Assembly (NCBI GenBank): GCA_026225945.1
Contig: JAMJFZ010000597.1
Location: forward strand, 4,794,001-4,858,000
Direction: 5' to 3'
Origin: Cricetomys ansorgei
Taxonomy: Eukaryota > Chordata > Mammalia > Rodentia > Nesomyidae
Length of the DNA: 64,000 bases
Of this stretch, positions 21,474-32,362 are shown piece by piece. Both the position numbers and the translations under genes were made by a program. The notes under the pieces are model-generated. The model was given only the letters and a program-made list of their open reading frames with translations, was not told the DNA's origin and made no database searches. Numbering within the stretch: the first letter of the stretch is position 1; each line of letters begins with the position of its first letter.

Positions 21474-21897
21474 CCATCCATCTCTCTTTCCCTCCCTCCC
21501 TTCATCCATCTACCCATCACCCATCCATCCATCCATCCATCCCTTCATCCATCCACCCCCCTAATCACTCACCCACCCACCCATCCATCCCTTCATCCAT
21601 CCACCCCCCTAATCACTCACCCACCCACCCCCATCCATCCCTTCATCCATCCACCCCCCCAATCACTCACCCACCCACCCATCCATCCATCCATTCCTCC
21701 CTCCCTCCATCCACCCCTCAATCACTCACCCACCCACCCATCCGTCCATCCATCCATCCCTTCATCCATCCACCCCTCAATCACTCACCCACCCACCCCA
21801 TCCGTCCATCCATCCATCCCTTCATCCATCCACCCCCAATCACTCACCCACCCACCCATCCATCCATCCACCTCTGCATTCTTCCACACACCTATCA
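21474..21897. repeat. CATC-derived minisatellite with higher-order units
   Basis: The base motif is CATC/CACC, but a marker AATCACTCACCCACCCACC recurs at 21563, 21611, 21661, 21720, 21779 and 21839. Spacings are 48, 50, 59, 59 and 60 bases, so two unit lengths exist. The long open frame (Ser-Ile-His-Pro repeats) is a by-product of the array. Confidence 0.95.
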
Positions 21898-23060
21898 ATT
21901 CCATTCATCCACATAACAATCTGTTTGCTCACACATCTATTTACTGAATATTTATTGTATACTTTTTGTACTTTGGCCAGGACCCTGCCTGGAAGGAGCC
22001 CACAGAGGGAAATTGTGGGTGTTGAGGAGTCTTAATGGAAGGTTTTCTGTTCAGTTTTTGTTGCGATGGAGCAGACAGGTAGAGAAATCCTCCTCTGGAG
22101 GAAAGTAAGAATGTGTTATGCTGGCAGGGACATCTTCTGTGTTCATTCTTCCTCTTACTGGATTGGGTGAGAGAAGAAGATTCAGGACCCCTGACCGGGC
22201 TGCTTTTCCTGTGTACCATGTGCATTATTATTCCTTTATATCCCACTTTAAGGACATAAAGGGTGTCTGACAGACAGTAGTCACAGTGGTGAGGGGACAC
22301 TGAAAATTGAATAGTAATAATAAAAAACTAGGAAGAGCTATGAGATGAAATCTGCTATGCGGGTAGATTCAGTTATATAAAATTCATGCTACCTATTAAT
22401 CTGAGAAAGTGTTAATAGCTGCCATTATGGTGAGTTTTTCATGTAGTGGAATTTGTGATTGTCACATAGGAGAGCTGTGTCAGCATGGGCCAATGACCAA
22501 AGTGTGGAAATGGCCTCTTTATGTGTGGCCAGACACATATTGGGGATCTACCTCCCTTACCTGTTCCAGATTCTTGCTTGACAAATGTGTTACAGTAAAG
22601 ACGTCCAGCAGCAAACCAGTTAAATTGGCCAGCGTTTGACCCACATCTGCGGGATGGATAGCCCCTTACCAGTCACTTTATCCTCTGCCCCCTCTGCCGA
22701 CATCTGGAATTGATGCTGTGCACAGCTGATGGTTGACTTAGCAAAGCATGCAGTGGCCTTAGCGGGCCTGAGCAGAGAAGCTGCCAGTGCCATTTAGTCC
22801 AGCATGGTTGTCACTGTGACCCAGCCTCTCTTGCCTTTCCATTGCAGGCCTGTTATCCTTGACATTGGCCTTGTACCATGTTTGCAGCATGACCCAGCAG
22901 TAGCTCATATCTTCATAACACTGAGTTAAAGGATAGACCAGAGGGCCATGTGCTAAAGGAAATGGGGAGGGGGGAGGGAGATGTATCTTCTTGTGGGCTC
23001 AAAATATCCTTATTCATTCAATACAGAAATCTTGTGCTTTTTAGAAAGTCTTTTTACTAG
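21898..23060. other. single-copy non-coding DNA
   Basis: No repeat recognised. The block 22400-22900 has mixed composition and could be conserved, but no exon is supported. A short ATATAT/GTAT repeat sits at 23070-23092 just beyond. Confidence 0.4.
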
Positions 23061-23720
23061 TTTTTGACATATATATATGTATGTATGTATGTAAAGAGAA
23101 TTTTAGTTGTTCTCACCCCTGCCCCCCACTCTTACCCATGTCCTCATCCTAATGGAGTCCTTCTCCCCAAGTTCTTCTCCTTCTTTATGTGTGACCCATG
23201 GAATTGAATTAGGGTTGCTCACGTGAGTGTGGCTGGCAGATTATCACTGGAGCAAGGCGCCACTCATCAGCGGTTACACCACCGACGAACATCACACCCT
23301 CCAACTCCCCCTCAATCACGAACTACCAGCCCGTCGATGATGAGACGCTGATGCCGATGGCCCCAGCAGCACGCAGGTCTTTTCAGGTCCAGCGTGGGGA
23401 ACGGTAGCTATAGTGAGTTTATGAATGCAATGGCCATTCTATGTTCAGAAGGCATCTTTTGGTCACACATGTCCTCATCCTCTGGGTCTTGCATTCTTTT
23501 TTCCCTCCCTTCAGTGACATTCTTTGGGGCTCGGAGGGGGCGACATAGCTGTCCCATTGATGGCAGAGTGTCCCACCATCACTTACTCTCTGTGCTTTGT
23601 CAATTATGGGTTTCTGCAGTAACGGCCATGGCTGCAGTACGTGTCTCTGATGACGGCTGGCACTGCACTGATCTTAAGTGGTGACCAGGTATCGGGTGTG
23701 TCTGCGTCCCGGAGCTTGTC
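23061..23720 (-). mobile_element. Lx-type L1 fragment, probably 3' UTR
   Basis: GGAATTGAATTAGGGTTGCTC, AGTTTATGAATGCAATGGCC, GGGGGCGACATAGCTGTCCC and TCAATTATGGGTTTCTGCAG match a rodent L1 segment that is usually seen pyrimidine-rich in this orientation. Its exact position within L1 is from memory and the strand is inferred from that composition. Confidence 0.6.
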
Positions 23721-24423
23721 CCCCTCTTTCACTCACGTCGCTTTTTAGGTCTTCGTGTTAAGCAGGAACAACCCCGGCTCACACCCTCCCAGATCTCAGC
23801 CCCTCCCACAGGCAGGCTGGCCACATCCAGAGAACCACAGATGGAGCTGAATGGCAGCAGGTACCACACCAATGTTCTTCCGATGAGATACTGGCTTCCT
23901 TCCATTGGACTCAAGGCAGAAATGCCTGGATATTTTTTGGGGTGACCTTAGTGTTTTACTTTCTGTAGCCAATTATGTAAAAAATGTGTTTTTTCTGTGG
24001 CTTTAGTTGACCAATAAACTCTTTGGTCTGGGTTCTGCCTCGCAGCGCTCACCTCTTCCCGGATGGACTCAGTAGACTTTTAGCCACAGGCTCTGTCCTC
24101 TCCAGCCCCTGGAACCAGTCCTGTCCGCAGGGGTGGGACGGGAGGGGATGGAGAAACCCTGAGATGAGTGATAAGGCAGTCGCATATCTGGTTGATCTAA
24201 CTCACCAGATCTGGTGCTGAGCCTCTGGTTCATTTGTCCAGCCAAACTCCCTTCTTCAAGGAGTTTCCTCAAAGGGTTCCCATGGGGGTTCCAGAACTTT
24301 GTTCTGTTCTGGATAGGATCGTTAATGTGGTCACGTGGACAGTTTCCCCACTCAAGTTGTTAAGGCTCTTAAGGACTTATCAGGGAGAAAAGATGATGAA
24401 CAAAAAAGGTCTTAGGAAAAAGA
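23721..24423. other. single-copy non-coding DNA
   Basis: No repeat recognised. No credible exon. Confidence 0.4.
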
Positions 24424-24636
24424 GAAGGGGCTGAGGGTATAAACCAGTTGGTAGCTTGCCTGGCACACATGCATCCCTGAGTCCACTCTCCAACATGCCG
24501 TAAATCAGGTGTGATGGTGCATGCCTGTAATCTCACCACTCATCCGTTAGACGGAGGCAGGAGGATAAGAGGTTCAAAGTCATCCTTGGCTCCATAGCAA
24601 CTCTGAGGCTAGTGTTGGCTTCATAAAGAAAAAATG
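24424..24636 (+). mobile_element. B4/ID-B1 composite SINE
   Basis: An ID-like head (GCTGAGGGTATAAACCAGTT, GCCTGGCACACATGCATCCC) is followed by a B1-like body (TGATGGTGCATGCCTGTAAT, GGAGGCAGGAGGATAAGAGG). This joint structure defines the B4/ID-B1 group. Confidence 0.82.
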
Positions 24637-25351
24637 TTTAAAGAAGTTAGTTCATACTAGTAGAATATTCTTGCCACACCCTTGACCAATAGATGATAAA
24701 CTCCGTGGTTAAAGACACTAGTGATGTAATGTTCAGAAGATTGTAATGCTTCAAGTTTAAATGATGCATAGAGACTGTAAAGGAAAAATGCGGACAAATT
24801 TGTTATCACAACTAACTTAGATACATGCAGATACTAAACCAAATATAATCTCCTTAAAACTAAAGCAAATATACAGACCGAAGTGCAAAGACCACCCCAG
24901 ACATTACATTGAGATAAACTTTTATAAATGTATAAAATTTAAAAAAATCCACAGACTCAATAAAATCCAGGTTAATATTTGTTTAACATAGCGATGATGT
25001 TTTCGAAAGCCAAGCGCTGATGGCTGCTGAAGCAGAGGCGCAGGACTTGGCTGGGACTTTGCTGAACGTAGGGAGAGCCGCACAGTGACTCAGCACGCTC
25101 ATCCTTTTCCTCTGTTCTGCACTGCTGCAGGGCATGGTGAGGTCCTTTGTCCTTCCCTTGGTGATGAGCACACTGTAAACTGCATCCCACTTAGGTGACA
25201 GTAATATTTAGCTGTGGCAGTTACAACAGAGTTCTGTGTCCAACCTGGTGATCCAGTTGTCCCACAAGATAATTATATTGATTAGATTTATAATTTCATT
25301 AAGATGAAAACACAAAATTAAAAAAAGGAGCAGTGCCTACAGCTTACAAGG
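24637..25351. other. AT-rich single-copy DNA
   Basis: An AT-rich stretch is followed at 24990-25190 by a GC-richer segment with a short minus-strand open frame I do not recognise. It could be the 3' end of a decayed processed pseudogene, but there is no positive evidence. Confidence 0.35.
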
Positions 25352-25745
25352 TGGTACTAGGGAGATGGCTTAGTGGGTGAAAGCACTTGGCACAGAAGCA
25401 GGAGGATCTGAGTTCAAATCCTCGGAACCCAGGTAAAAAGCCAGGCATAATAGTACAAGTGTCTGCAATTCCAGTGCTCCTTCAGAGAAATGCGAATCAG
25501 GAGCTAGGAGAATCCACAGAAGCCCCAGCCTAGCTAGTTGACGTACACAGCAGAAAAAATGACAAAGAGACCTTATCTCAAAGATAGGATGGATGCTAGG
25601 AACTGACATCCGAGGATGTCCTTTGACTGCCATGCACACTGTGGCACATGCATGTGTGAATTCACACACACAACTGCATGTGTGTATGCACACGTCCACA
25701 CACACATATTGTATACACACACAATTGTACCACACAAAGGTAAGA
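25352..25745 (+). mobile_element. B4-superfamily SINE (RSINE1/B4A-like)
   Basis: The head GGGAGATGGCTTAGTGGGTG and GAGTTCAAATCCTCGGAACC is followed by AAAAGCCAGGCATAATAGTA, AAGAGACCTTATCTCAAAG, GACATCCGAGGATGTCC and a CA-rich 3' part. It is a long composite copy. Confidence 0.8.
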
Positions 25746-26749
25746 ATAAAAAAATGCCCACGAGCCCAGAGAGCAGGTCCATATGCTCTGGTCTGAGAGA
25801 CACTGGCATGAAGAGCTGTTGCCATAATTGTCTGTCTATGAGGTAAGGGATGGAGATGACGGGGGCGAACTGTTGGATGATGACCTAACCAGTTTCTACT
25901 TCTGCTCCTCAAAGCTGATTTATTTTCAGACTTACTGGGGAAACTGGGACAGCTTGACTACTCATTTGAGTTCTGATACTCAGCTATTGCTCTCAGCTTG
26001 GCTTTAAACTGCTTTGCCTCCTTAATGACAACTGTGTGCCACCCTGCCTAGGACCAGCCACAGGACTGAGGGCGCATGTAGGGCAGTCAGGTAGTGTATT
26101 GTCCAGATAGATTGGAAACCCTAGGCTGAAACCCATGCTTTTTCTTTGATTACATGTGTGTTTATTACCAAGAGAATCTCAGATACTCCTGGCTCAGGAG
26201 AACCGCATAGATTTCTGGTAACAAGGGATCTTTTCAGAGCAAGGTAAGAACTGTGACCAGGGAACTGTTCAAACAAGTCTCGGGTAAGCTGCTTGCCACT
26301 GACAGGCAAATGAAAAGAACTTGGGTTTCTCTGTGATTGCAGCGGCAACACCCAAATCTAAGGAAGTGTTCTACTTGCCACTGACACATGTTATTTATAG
26401 CCTCCAAATACTGACTTACCTGGGGTTCCCAGGAGTCCAGTGTGACACAGCCTCTGACATTTTTTCTGAGGCGGCATCCCTGAATCCAACCCGAAAGTCC
26501 TGGTGGTGGGCTAGCTCACCTGCAGCTCACACTTCACCAGCTTTGGCCAGTCTGTCAACAACCTCTCTAACCTGAGATGGTGTTTCTCTCAGTTCCTGGA
26601 TCCAGTGGTCCACAGCCCTGCCAGCTTCAGGAGTCCAAGTGCCAGGCCCCGATGAATGCTTCGCGCCAATTTCTAGTGCTGCCCTCAACCTTGTTAGCAC
26701 TGACAGTGCACTTCACAGTTGACCTTGCTACCCTTACTCAGTAAAGCTG
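25746..26749. other. single-copy DNA
   Basis: No repeat recognised. On the minus strand, 26412-26716 holds a frame with only one in-frame stop that ends at a consensus splice donor (CAGGTAAGT, 26413-26421 complement). I do not recognise the peptide. Confidence 0.35.
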
Positions 26750-26962
26750 TTATTTTTTAAATTATGTGTATGCGTGTGTGTCTCTGTGTGGGTATGTGTA
26801 CGTGAGTGCAGATGTCCTCGGAGACCAGAAGAGGTCATCGCATCCCTTGGAGCTGGAGTGCCAGGTGATTGTGAGCCGCTTGGCATAGGTGCTGGGAAGT
26901 GAGCTGGAGTCCTCTGGAAGCGCAGCAAGTGTTCCTGACTGCTGAGACATCTCTCCAGTCCC
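26750..26962 (-). mobile_element. B2 SINE
   Basis: The plus strand has a TG-rich 3' part, GACCAGAAGAGGTCATCGC, TTGGAGCTGGAGTGCCAGG and CTGCTGAGACATCTCTCCAG. It is a full-length inverted B2. Confidence 0.93.
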
Positions 26963-27084
26963 TGTGCCCTAACTCTTGAGTCCACTTGTTACATTTTGGT
27001 AATTTCAAATATATTTTGGGATCAAGCCAGATGTAAACAAGTGTGTGTATATTTATCGTAACAGGAGTGGATGTGCTGTGTTAG

Positions 27085-27295
27085 AAATCAGCTGTGCAAT
27101 TCAACAGGCCTGGGTTTTTAACTTTGTCTTGGCATTTAGTAGCTGCGTGACCTTAGACAAATTATTACATTTCTCAAAGATGAGGTTTTCTTATTTGCAA
27201 AATAGAGACCATAATAATATCTACTTTATAATCTCTTGAGGGGATCATTCTGTCTGATACATGCTTGGTGCTCAACAATTGGTAATCTAGTTGGT
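27085..27295 (+). mobile_element. MIR SINE
   Basis: AGGCCTGGGTTTTTAACTTT, GTAGCTGCGTGACCTTAGAC, CAAATTATTACATTTCTCAA, TTCTTATTTGCAAAATAGAG and TGCTTGGTGCTCAACAATTG trace an almost complete MIR in order. It is the clearest MIR in the window. Confidence 0.9.
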
Positions 27296-27386
27296 ATGTT
27301 GTGAACATCTGTTTATGTAGACCTAGGTGCAAGACATACCCAAATCACCAAGTGCAAGTGGCTTATAATATTCCGAGGAGCCAAAA

Positions 27387-27780
27387 AAACCAGGTAGGGT
27401 GGCATGTGTGCTTGTAATCCCAGCACTGCAGGGGTGAGGACACATGGAGCCTTGGGATTCACTCGTCAGCGTAGCCCAGTTGGCAAGTTTCAGGCCAGTG
27501 AGAGACCCTATCTCAAAGAGAAAGGTGGGGGCTTGAGACAGGGCTCAGTGGTTAAGAGCGTGCTTAATGCTCTTGCAGAAGACCTATATTCAGTTCCTGT
27601 ACCCTCTCATGGCCTCTGTGAACATCTGAACACATCTGGAATTCACTCTCACAGACATAGACACATACATGTTAAAAGAAAGGTGGGAAGTACTTGAGGT
27701 ATGACAGCTGAAGATGTCTTCTGGCTTGTGCACATGAACACATGTGTGGGGACACTTGCCCAGCATGTGCACTCCCCCGA
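27387..27780 (+). mobile_element. B4-type SINE split by a B2
   Basis: The left part (27387-27529) has GTAATCCCAGCACTGCAGG and GTGAGAGACCCTATCTCAAA. The right part (27677-27780) resumes with GAAGATGTCTTCTGGCTTGT and a CA-like end. The break is filled by a B2 flanked by an exact 11-base duplication. Confidence 0.85.
27530..27676 (+). mobile_element. B2 SINE nested in B4
   Basis: GGGCTCAGTGGTTAAGAGCG and CTTGCAGAAGACCTATATTC mark the B2 head; the 3' end is shortened. AGAAAGGTGGG occurs at 27519-27529 and again at 27677-27687, a perfect 11-base target-site duplication. Confidence 0.92.
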
Positions 27781-27789
27781 CAACTGTCC

Positions 27790-28140
27790 CCACTACTCCA
27801 TCCATTGCTGTGAAAATACTTGACATAATCAACTCATAAGGAAGAAAGACTTATTTTGGTTCTGGTTTGAGATCACAGTTGTTGGTCCTATTACTTTGAG
27901 CCTGTACGCAGACAGGACATCGCGGTTGGGAGTGTAATGAGCAGTGCTGTTCATCACTTGGTGACCAGGAAGCAAAGAGAGAAGGGGAGGGACCAAAACC
28001 CAGCATCAGCTTTAAGAGCCTGCTTCTAGTGAACTTACTTCCTCTTACAGGCTCCATCACCTCCCAGTAGTGCTACAGGTTGATGACTGAGCCACAGATT
28101 AGCACACGGCTCTGAGGGTGGGATTTAAGATCCAAATCAT
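27790..28140 (-). mobile_element. rodent ERVL-type LTR
   Basis: The plus strand reads TTGCTGTGAAAATACTTGAC, AAGAAAGACTTATTTTGGTT, CATCACTTGGTGACCAGGAA and ACTTACTTCCTCTTACAGGC, the reverse complement of an ERVL-like rodent LTR. The outer end is indistinct. Confidence 0.6.
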
Positions 28141-29218
28141 AATACGTGATTATTTCAGAACATTCCAAAACCAGACAGCACACAACCAAGCGGGAAGATG
28201 GGAGGATGGCAGGTTCCGATTCTACAATTTCATAGCAATGGCGACGGCATGGTGAAGTCAGCAGGAGATCTGGGCCACCTTTCCTTCCCTATGGCTGGAA
28301 GCACGGTCTCCAAGCAGGACCCATACACGTGTCATTTTATCCTTTGCCTGCCCATTTCTGAGTCAGAACATAAATAGATTTCTTCTGGAGCTTCGGGGAA
28401 GCCCAGATTGACACATTAGCCAGGAAGTTATGTGCTTTCTTTCCCGGATGACTGTCCATAATGCATTCAAGTCCAGAAGAAAGGGTGTCAGAATTTGTTC
28501 AAAATCTATCAATCGGACCATTTTCTCAATGACAAACAGATGGCTCCTTTGAATTATTCGGAGAGAGAACATTCTTTTCCTTTTGTTCATTTCAGCTTTT
28601 ATGGTTTAAAAGAATTAGTCTTTAATCCCAATTCTAAAATTGTTAATTAGTTTGTATTTGCCTCACTAAATCTGTTAAATAGATTTTTATCGCTTCAGCT
28701 CTGTCTCCCTGGCAGCATCTGGTGTCAAGTTTGCAGAAATAATGTAGGTCTGACAGCCAAAAAAACCAGAGGTTAAACCGCCAGGACTACAGATGTGACA
28801 GCATTAAAGAGAAATACATCACCCTAAAGCTTTTATTCCCATATATTTTAGGATCAACCTAAACATGAACCAACATTCTGTCTTCCATTTCAGTCCCCAG
28901 GAGCACCATGGCCCATGTCCTGCTTGATTTATGTGTGTGGTTTGACACTGATGAGGGCTGCCAGGGAGCCCTCAGCCCTCCTCAGACACAGGCTTGGCAA
29001 AAGCAGGAGGATATTTTTGGTCACCCCCTTCCTCCCACTCCCATCCTGCTGCTTTCAATGCAGGAGCTCTGTAAGAACTAGGCGCTGCATAGGATGCTCG
29101 CCAACCTTATCTACTGGCAGGGGCGGCAGAGAAAAGCACAGCAGAAGGAAGGCTCTGTCCAAGGAGCAGGTCTGAGTCCAAATCACTGTGTTGTAATACA
29201 GTCAAAGATAGGTGATAA
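28141..29218. other. repeat-free block, candidate conserved element
   Basis: The block is free of recognisable repeats. Positions 28359-28365 read TGAGTCA (AP-1 site) and 28641-28650 contain TTAATTAG (homeodomain site). The AT-rich, complex composition of 28370-28790 is typical of vertebrate conserved non-coding elements. This is inference; conservation cannot be seen from one sequence. Confidence 0.35.
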
Positions 29219-29395
29219 CTGGGGCTGGAGAGGTGGTTCAGGGGTTAAGAGCCTGTCCTGGTACTGTTTTTCCAGAGGACCTGAGTTCAGTTCCCAGCAT
29301 CTACATCAGGCAGCTCACAACAGCTCCAGGATAGGGATCCAATGCCAGCCCTATTATTACAAAGTGATAATAGTTGATAATAATAATAAAAGATT
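29219..29395 (+). mobile_element. B2 SINE
   Basis: TGGGGCTGGAGAGGTGGTTC, CCAGAGGACCTGAGTTCAGT and GGATCCAATGCCAGCCC identify a B2 whose 3' end is replaced by an AAT-rich tail. Confidence 0.9.
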
Positions 29396-30409
29396 ATTAT
29401 CTAATCTTAAGAATGAGAGTAATAAATCAAAGACATCCAGCAATCAGTTTATCTGTGGCAGGCGCAAAGAACGGCTCCTGAATCCCCAGAGCCTGTGAGT
29501 TGCCTTGCATGGCAAAGAACTTTGAAGGTATGACTTAGTTAAATGTCTGGAGAGTCAGAAGCCTCAGATGTAATAACAAATGTCTTTAGAAGAGAGAGCA
29601 AAGGGAGATGGGATGAAAGAGAAGAAGGGTAACATGATGATGGAAACAGAGTCTGACATCGTTTGAAGATGAGGAAGCCACAAGTTAAGGAACATATACA
29701 TGAACACTAGACACTGAAAAGATAATACACTGTTCTCCCTGGAATCAATGGCTACTGTTAATCCTTGACTTTAGCACACTCAAACATAATTTTTTCATTA
29801 TTGACTACCAGAACTGAAGGAAAACAGATTTGTCTTCCACAGTAATGGTGGTAATTTGTTATAGCAGCCATTGGAAACGAAGACACTATCTTTTTCTTGC
29901 GTAGTGCTATAGTGCTCCATCCCAGCAGTAAAAGTATTTTTCAGGGGCAAGCTGAGGCAGCGGAGATGAGCATCCTGCATTCATATCCTCCAGGGTGGGA
30001 CTAGGCTTCAAGCTCAAAACAGAAATAGGGCTGGTATTCCTGTCCTGGATGGTTGGAGAAGAACATTTCTCAACATCTTAGACCAAAGCTAATAGAAGAG
30101 TTCTCTGCACAAATATTTGCATAATCAACATATTTACATAAGTATTAAGAAGAAATAAAACTATGATGGGAAGCACAAGTCAGAGGAAGGCGGAGAAGGA
30201 ATCAGTGAAAAGGATATGAACGGGGTTGGGGGCAAGGGAGTTGTCTCGGGCATATCCATGCTCTGGTGAGTCAGGAGCCGCCATCCCCACGTCATTCAGA
30301 ACACCAAGATTCTGTACTGGACACATGTGGCTTCCAGGTAGAATTCACTTAAGAAAATAGTCTAGTGTTTCAAGAAGTCTCATTAGGCTAACTTATTTTT
30401 TATTTTGTT
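29396..30409. other. single-copy non-coding DNA
   Basis: No repeat recognised and no credible coding frame. Short (AAT)n lies at the left edge, from the B2 tail. Confidence 0.4.
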
Positions 30410-30715
30410 TTGTGTGTGTGAGTGTGTGTGTGTGTATGTGTGTGTGTGTGAGTGAGCACCCTGTGGGGACCACAGGTGGACATTAAGGTGTGTCTTCCTT
30501 TATTGCTCTCTACCTTATTTGAGAGAGTGCTGGAGCTCACTGATTGGCTAGCTGCCTGGGATCCTCTTCTCTCCACCCAGTCCCCAGCTCCCAGCACTGG
30601 GCATGTGCCAGCACACCCAGCCCAGCTCTTTTACATGGGTGATGAAGATCAAAACTCAGGTTCTCTTGCTTGTACAGAAAGAGTTTTACCAACTGAGCCA
30701 ACTTACCAGTCTCAG
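30410..30715 (-). mobile_element. B4 composite SINE with TG repeat
   Basis: A (TG)n run at 30411-30454 is followed by GGACCACAGGTGGACATTAA, GAGAGTGCTGGAGCTCACTG, TGGGCATGTGCCAGCACACC and ACCAACTGAGCCAACTTACC. This is a full inverted B4 with B1-like and ID-like halves. Confidence 0.9.
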
Positions 30716-30719
30716 AGAG

Positions 30720-31075
30720 ACTTAATGTTGCTATAATTTTGAATCTATAGAAAATCGGAAAAGTGGGGGTAAAAAAAAAAACAAAAACCAAAACGACTCT
30801 CCTTATACCCTTCACTTAGATACACCAACCGTATGCAGTTTAGCCTGTTTGCATTATCACGCGTTCTCTTTTCTGTAAGTATAAACAATTTGTTTTTGCA
30901 TCATCTCCCCCGCTTTCTAAACATGTCAATGCTTATTTTATAGGAACAGGGACATTCTGTCACACAACCATAGTATAAGCATCAAAGCTGGAGGAACTGA
31001 ACATTGACAAAATGTTGTCATCCATGCTTGATCCAAGTCCCAATTTTGTCAATCATCTTTCTAGTTTGTTTATCT
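30720..31075. mobile_element. ancient L1M-derived sequence
   Basis: CTTATACCCTTCACTTAGAT, a CTGTCACACAACCATAGTAT region and GTTGTCATCCATGCTTGATC resemble a piece of an old L1M element. The orientation is not certain. An A-rich AACAAAAACC stretch lies at 30770-30793. Confidence 0.45.
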
Positions 31076-31084
31076 CTTTGGCCA

Positions 31085-31228
31085 AGACTTTTTGAGACAG
31101 AGTCTCTTGGTGTAGCTCTGGCTGGCCTGGAACTTACGATGTAGATCAGACTGGCCTCGAATATACAGACTCCCTGCCTCTGCCTCAAAAGTACTGGGAT
31201 TAAAGGCTTTCTATACCACCCCAGGTGT
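31085..31228 (-). mobile_element. B1 SINE
   Basis: The plus strand has TTTTTGAGACAGAGTCTCTT, GGCCTGGAACTTACGATGTA and ACTGGGATTAAAGGCTTTC. Inverted B1, close to full length. Confidence 0.93.
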
Positions 31229-31428
31229 TTCTTCAAGTTTTAAATGTCTCATTTAATAAAATGATAAAAAAGAGCCTCCTTTTTCTATGCCAGCTCTTTT
31301 TTGATAAATACTACTGAGAGTAGATCATTAGGTAAGAAAGCTTTATTGTTGCAAACAAGAGCATCAGGGATTAGTTTTATCTCAGAGTATTGAACTGCAT
31401 ATTAGAATATTAATGCAACTTTATTTTA

Positions 31429-31640
31429 AAAGTATTTATTTTATTTGTACGCGTGTGTGCCTGCAGCAATCTGTGTGTGTGCAGCTGCCCATGGAAGCCA
31501 AGAGAGAGTGGATGTTGGATCCCCTGGAACTGTAGTCACAGGCAGTTGTGAACCACCCCATGTGGTTCTAGGGTACTGGGACCCAAACCTAGGCCAAAAG
31601 AGCATGTGTTCTTAATCACCATGCCATTTCTGTGCCACCA
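31429..31640 (-). mobile_element. B2 SINE
   Basis: GTATTTATTTTATTTGTACG starts the inverted tail; then GGATCCCCTGGAACTGTAGT, CAGGCAGTTGTGAACCACC and a decayed head at 31600-31638 follow. Confidence 0.88.
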
Positions 31641-31872
31641 ACAAACTTTATATTTTAATCAACATATTTATAAAAAGATCCACTTAAAAATTATCTCCTA
31701 CAACCACTCTACAGTATAATTTATTTTTCTTTATTCTTGAGTATTTCATATATGTATATAATGAAATATCATCACAACCACCCCCATTCTCCCCCAACTT
31801 TTGCCATAGTCCCAGTTTCACATGTTACGTTTAATTGCTGTAGCTCTCCAGTTTTCTTTCATTTGGGACATC
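31641..31872. other. AT-rich DNA, possibly L1-derived
   Basis: AATGAAATATCATCACAACC and the following C-rich words recall a rodent L1 fragment read in reverse, but the match is short. Confidence 0.3.
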
Positions 31873-31998
31873 TCAGTCAGAGTGGTGGCTCATGCTTGTA
31901 ATTCCAGCATTTGGGGAGCCAGACAGGAGAATCCTCAGTGAGTTCCAGGCCTGTGACTTGCCTAAAACAACAGCACAATGAACCCAAACACAATAATG
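31873..31998 (+). mobile_element. old B1-like SINE
   Basis: GTGGTGGCTCATGCTTGTAA, TTCCAGCATTTGGGGAGCC and GTGAGTTCCAGGCC fit a diverged B1 or proto-B1 ending in an ACAAT/AAAC-rich tail. Confidence 0.75.
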
Positions 31999-32011
31999 AC
32001 AAACCTAAAAT

Positions 32012-32145
32012 CTGTAGGTGTGGTGGTGCATGCCTTTAATCCTAGCACTCAGGAGGTAGAAGCAGGCAGATCTCTATGAGTTCAAGGCCAGCTTGATCTA
32101 TACAAAGTCCAGACCAGTTAGGGATACATAGTGAGACCCAGGCAG
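32012..32145 (+). mobile_element. B1 SINE
   Basis: GTGTGGTGGTGCATGCCTTT, CTAGCACTCAGGAGGTAGAA and GAGTTCAAGGCCAGCTTGAT give a clear B1. The 3' end has lost its A-tail and runs into the 18-bp tandem repeat. Confidence 0.92.
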
Positions 32146-32167
32146 CATGAGTCACTGCTTATAAGCT

Positions 32168-32362
32168 CAGGGTATTCTATGAACTTTTGAAATACCACAG
32201 GCTCAGAGTATTCTTGGAAGTTACGGTATTTTGTGAACTTGGAATGTATTGTGGACTTGGGGTGTATTGTGAATGAGATACATTTATAGTCTTGGGATAT
32301 ACCATGGGTTCGGTGTGTACTGTGGACTTAGGACATACTATAACTTGAGGTAGACTGTCACT
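32168..32362. repeat. degenerate 18-bp tandem repeat
   Basis: Units resembling GTATTGTGGACTTGGG begin at about 32171, 32190, 32208, 32226, 32245, 32263, 32281, 32298, 32316 and 32334, a spacing of 17-19 bases. About ten to eleven units are present and no two are identical. It lies directly downstream of a B1. The family is not one I know. Confidence 0.75.

Noticed and set aside
21338..21916. 192-codon open frame
   Set aside because: It is almost entirely the CATC/CACC array, giving Ser-Ile-His-Pro and Thr-His-Pro repeats. All three frames of such an array stay open.
24972..25190. 72-codon minus-strand frame, possible processed pseudogene
   Set aside because: I could not match the peptide to any family, and an AATAAA-like word nearby is on AT-rich background. 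Left as single-copy DNA.
25370..25912. 180-codon minus-strand frame
   Set aside because: Most of it is the reverse strand of a B4-type SINE.
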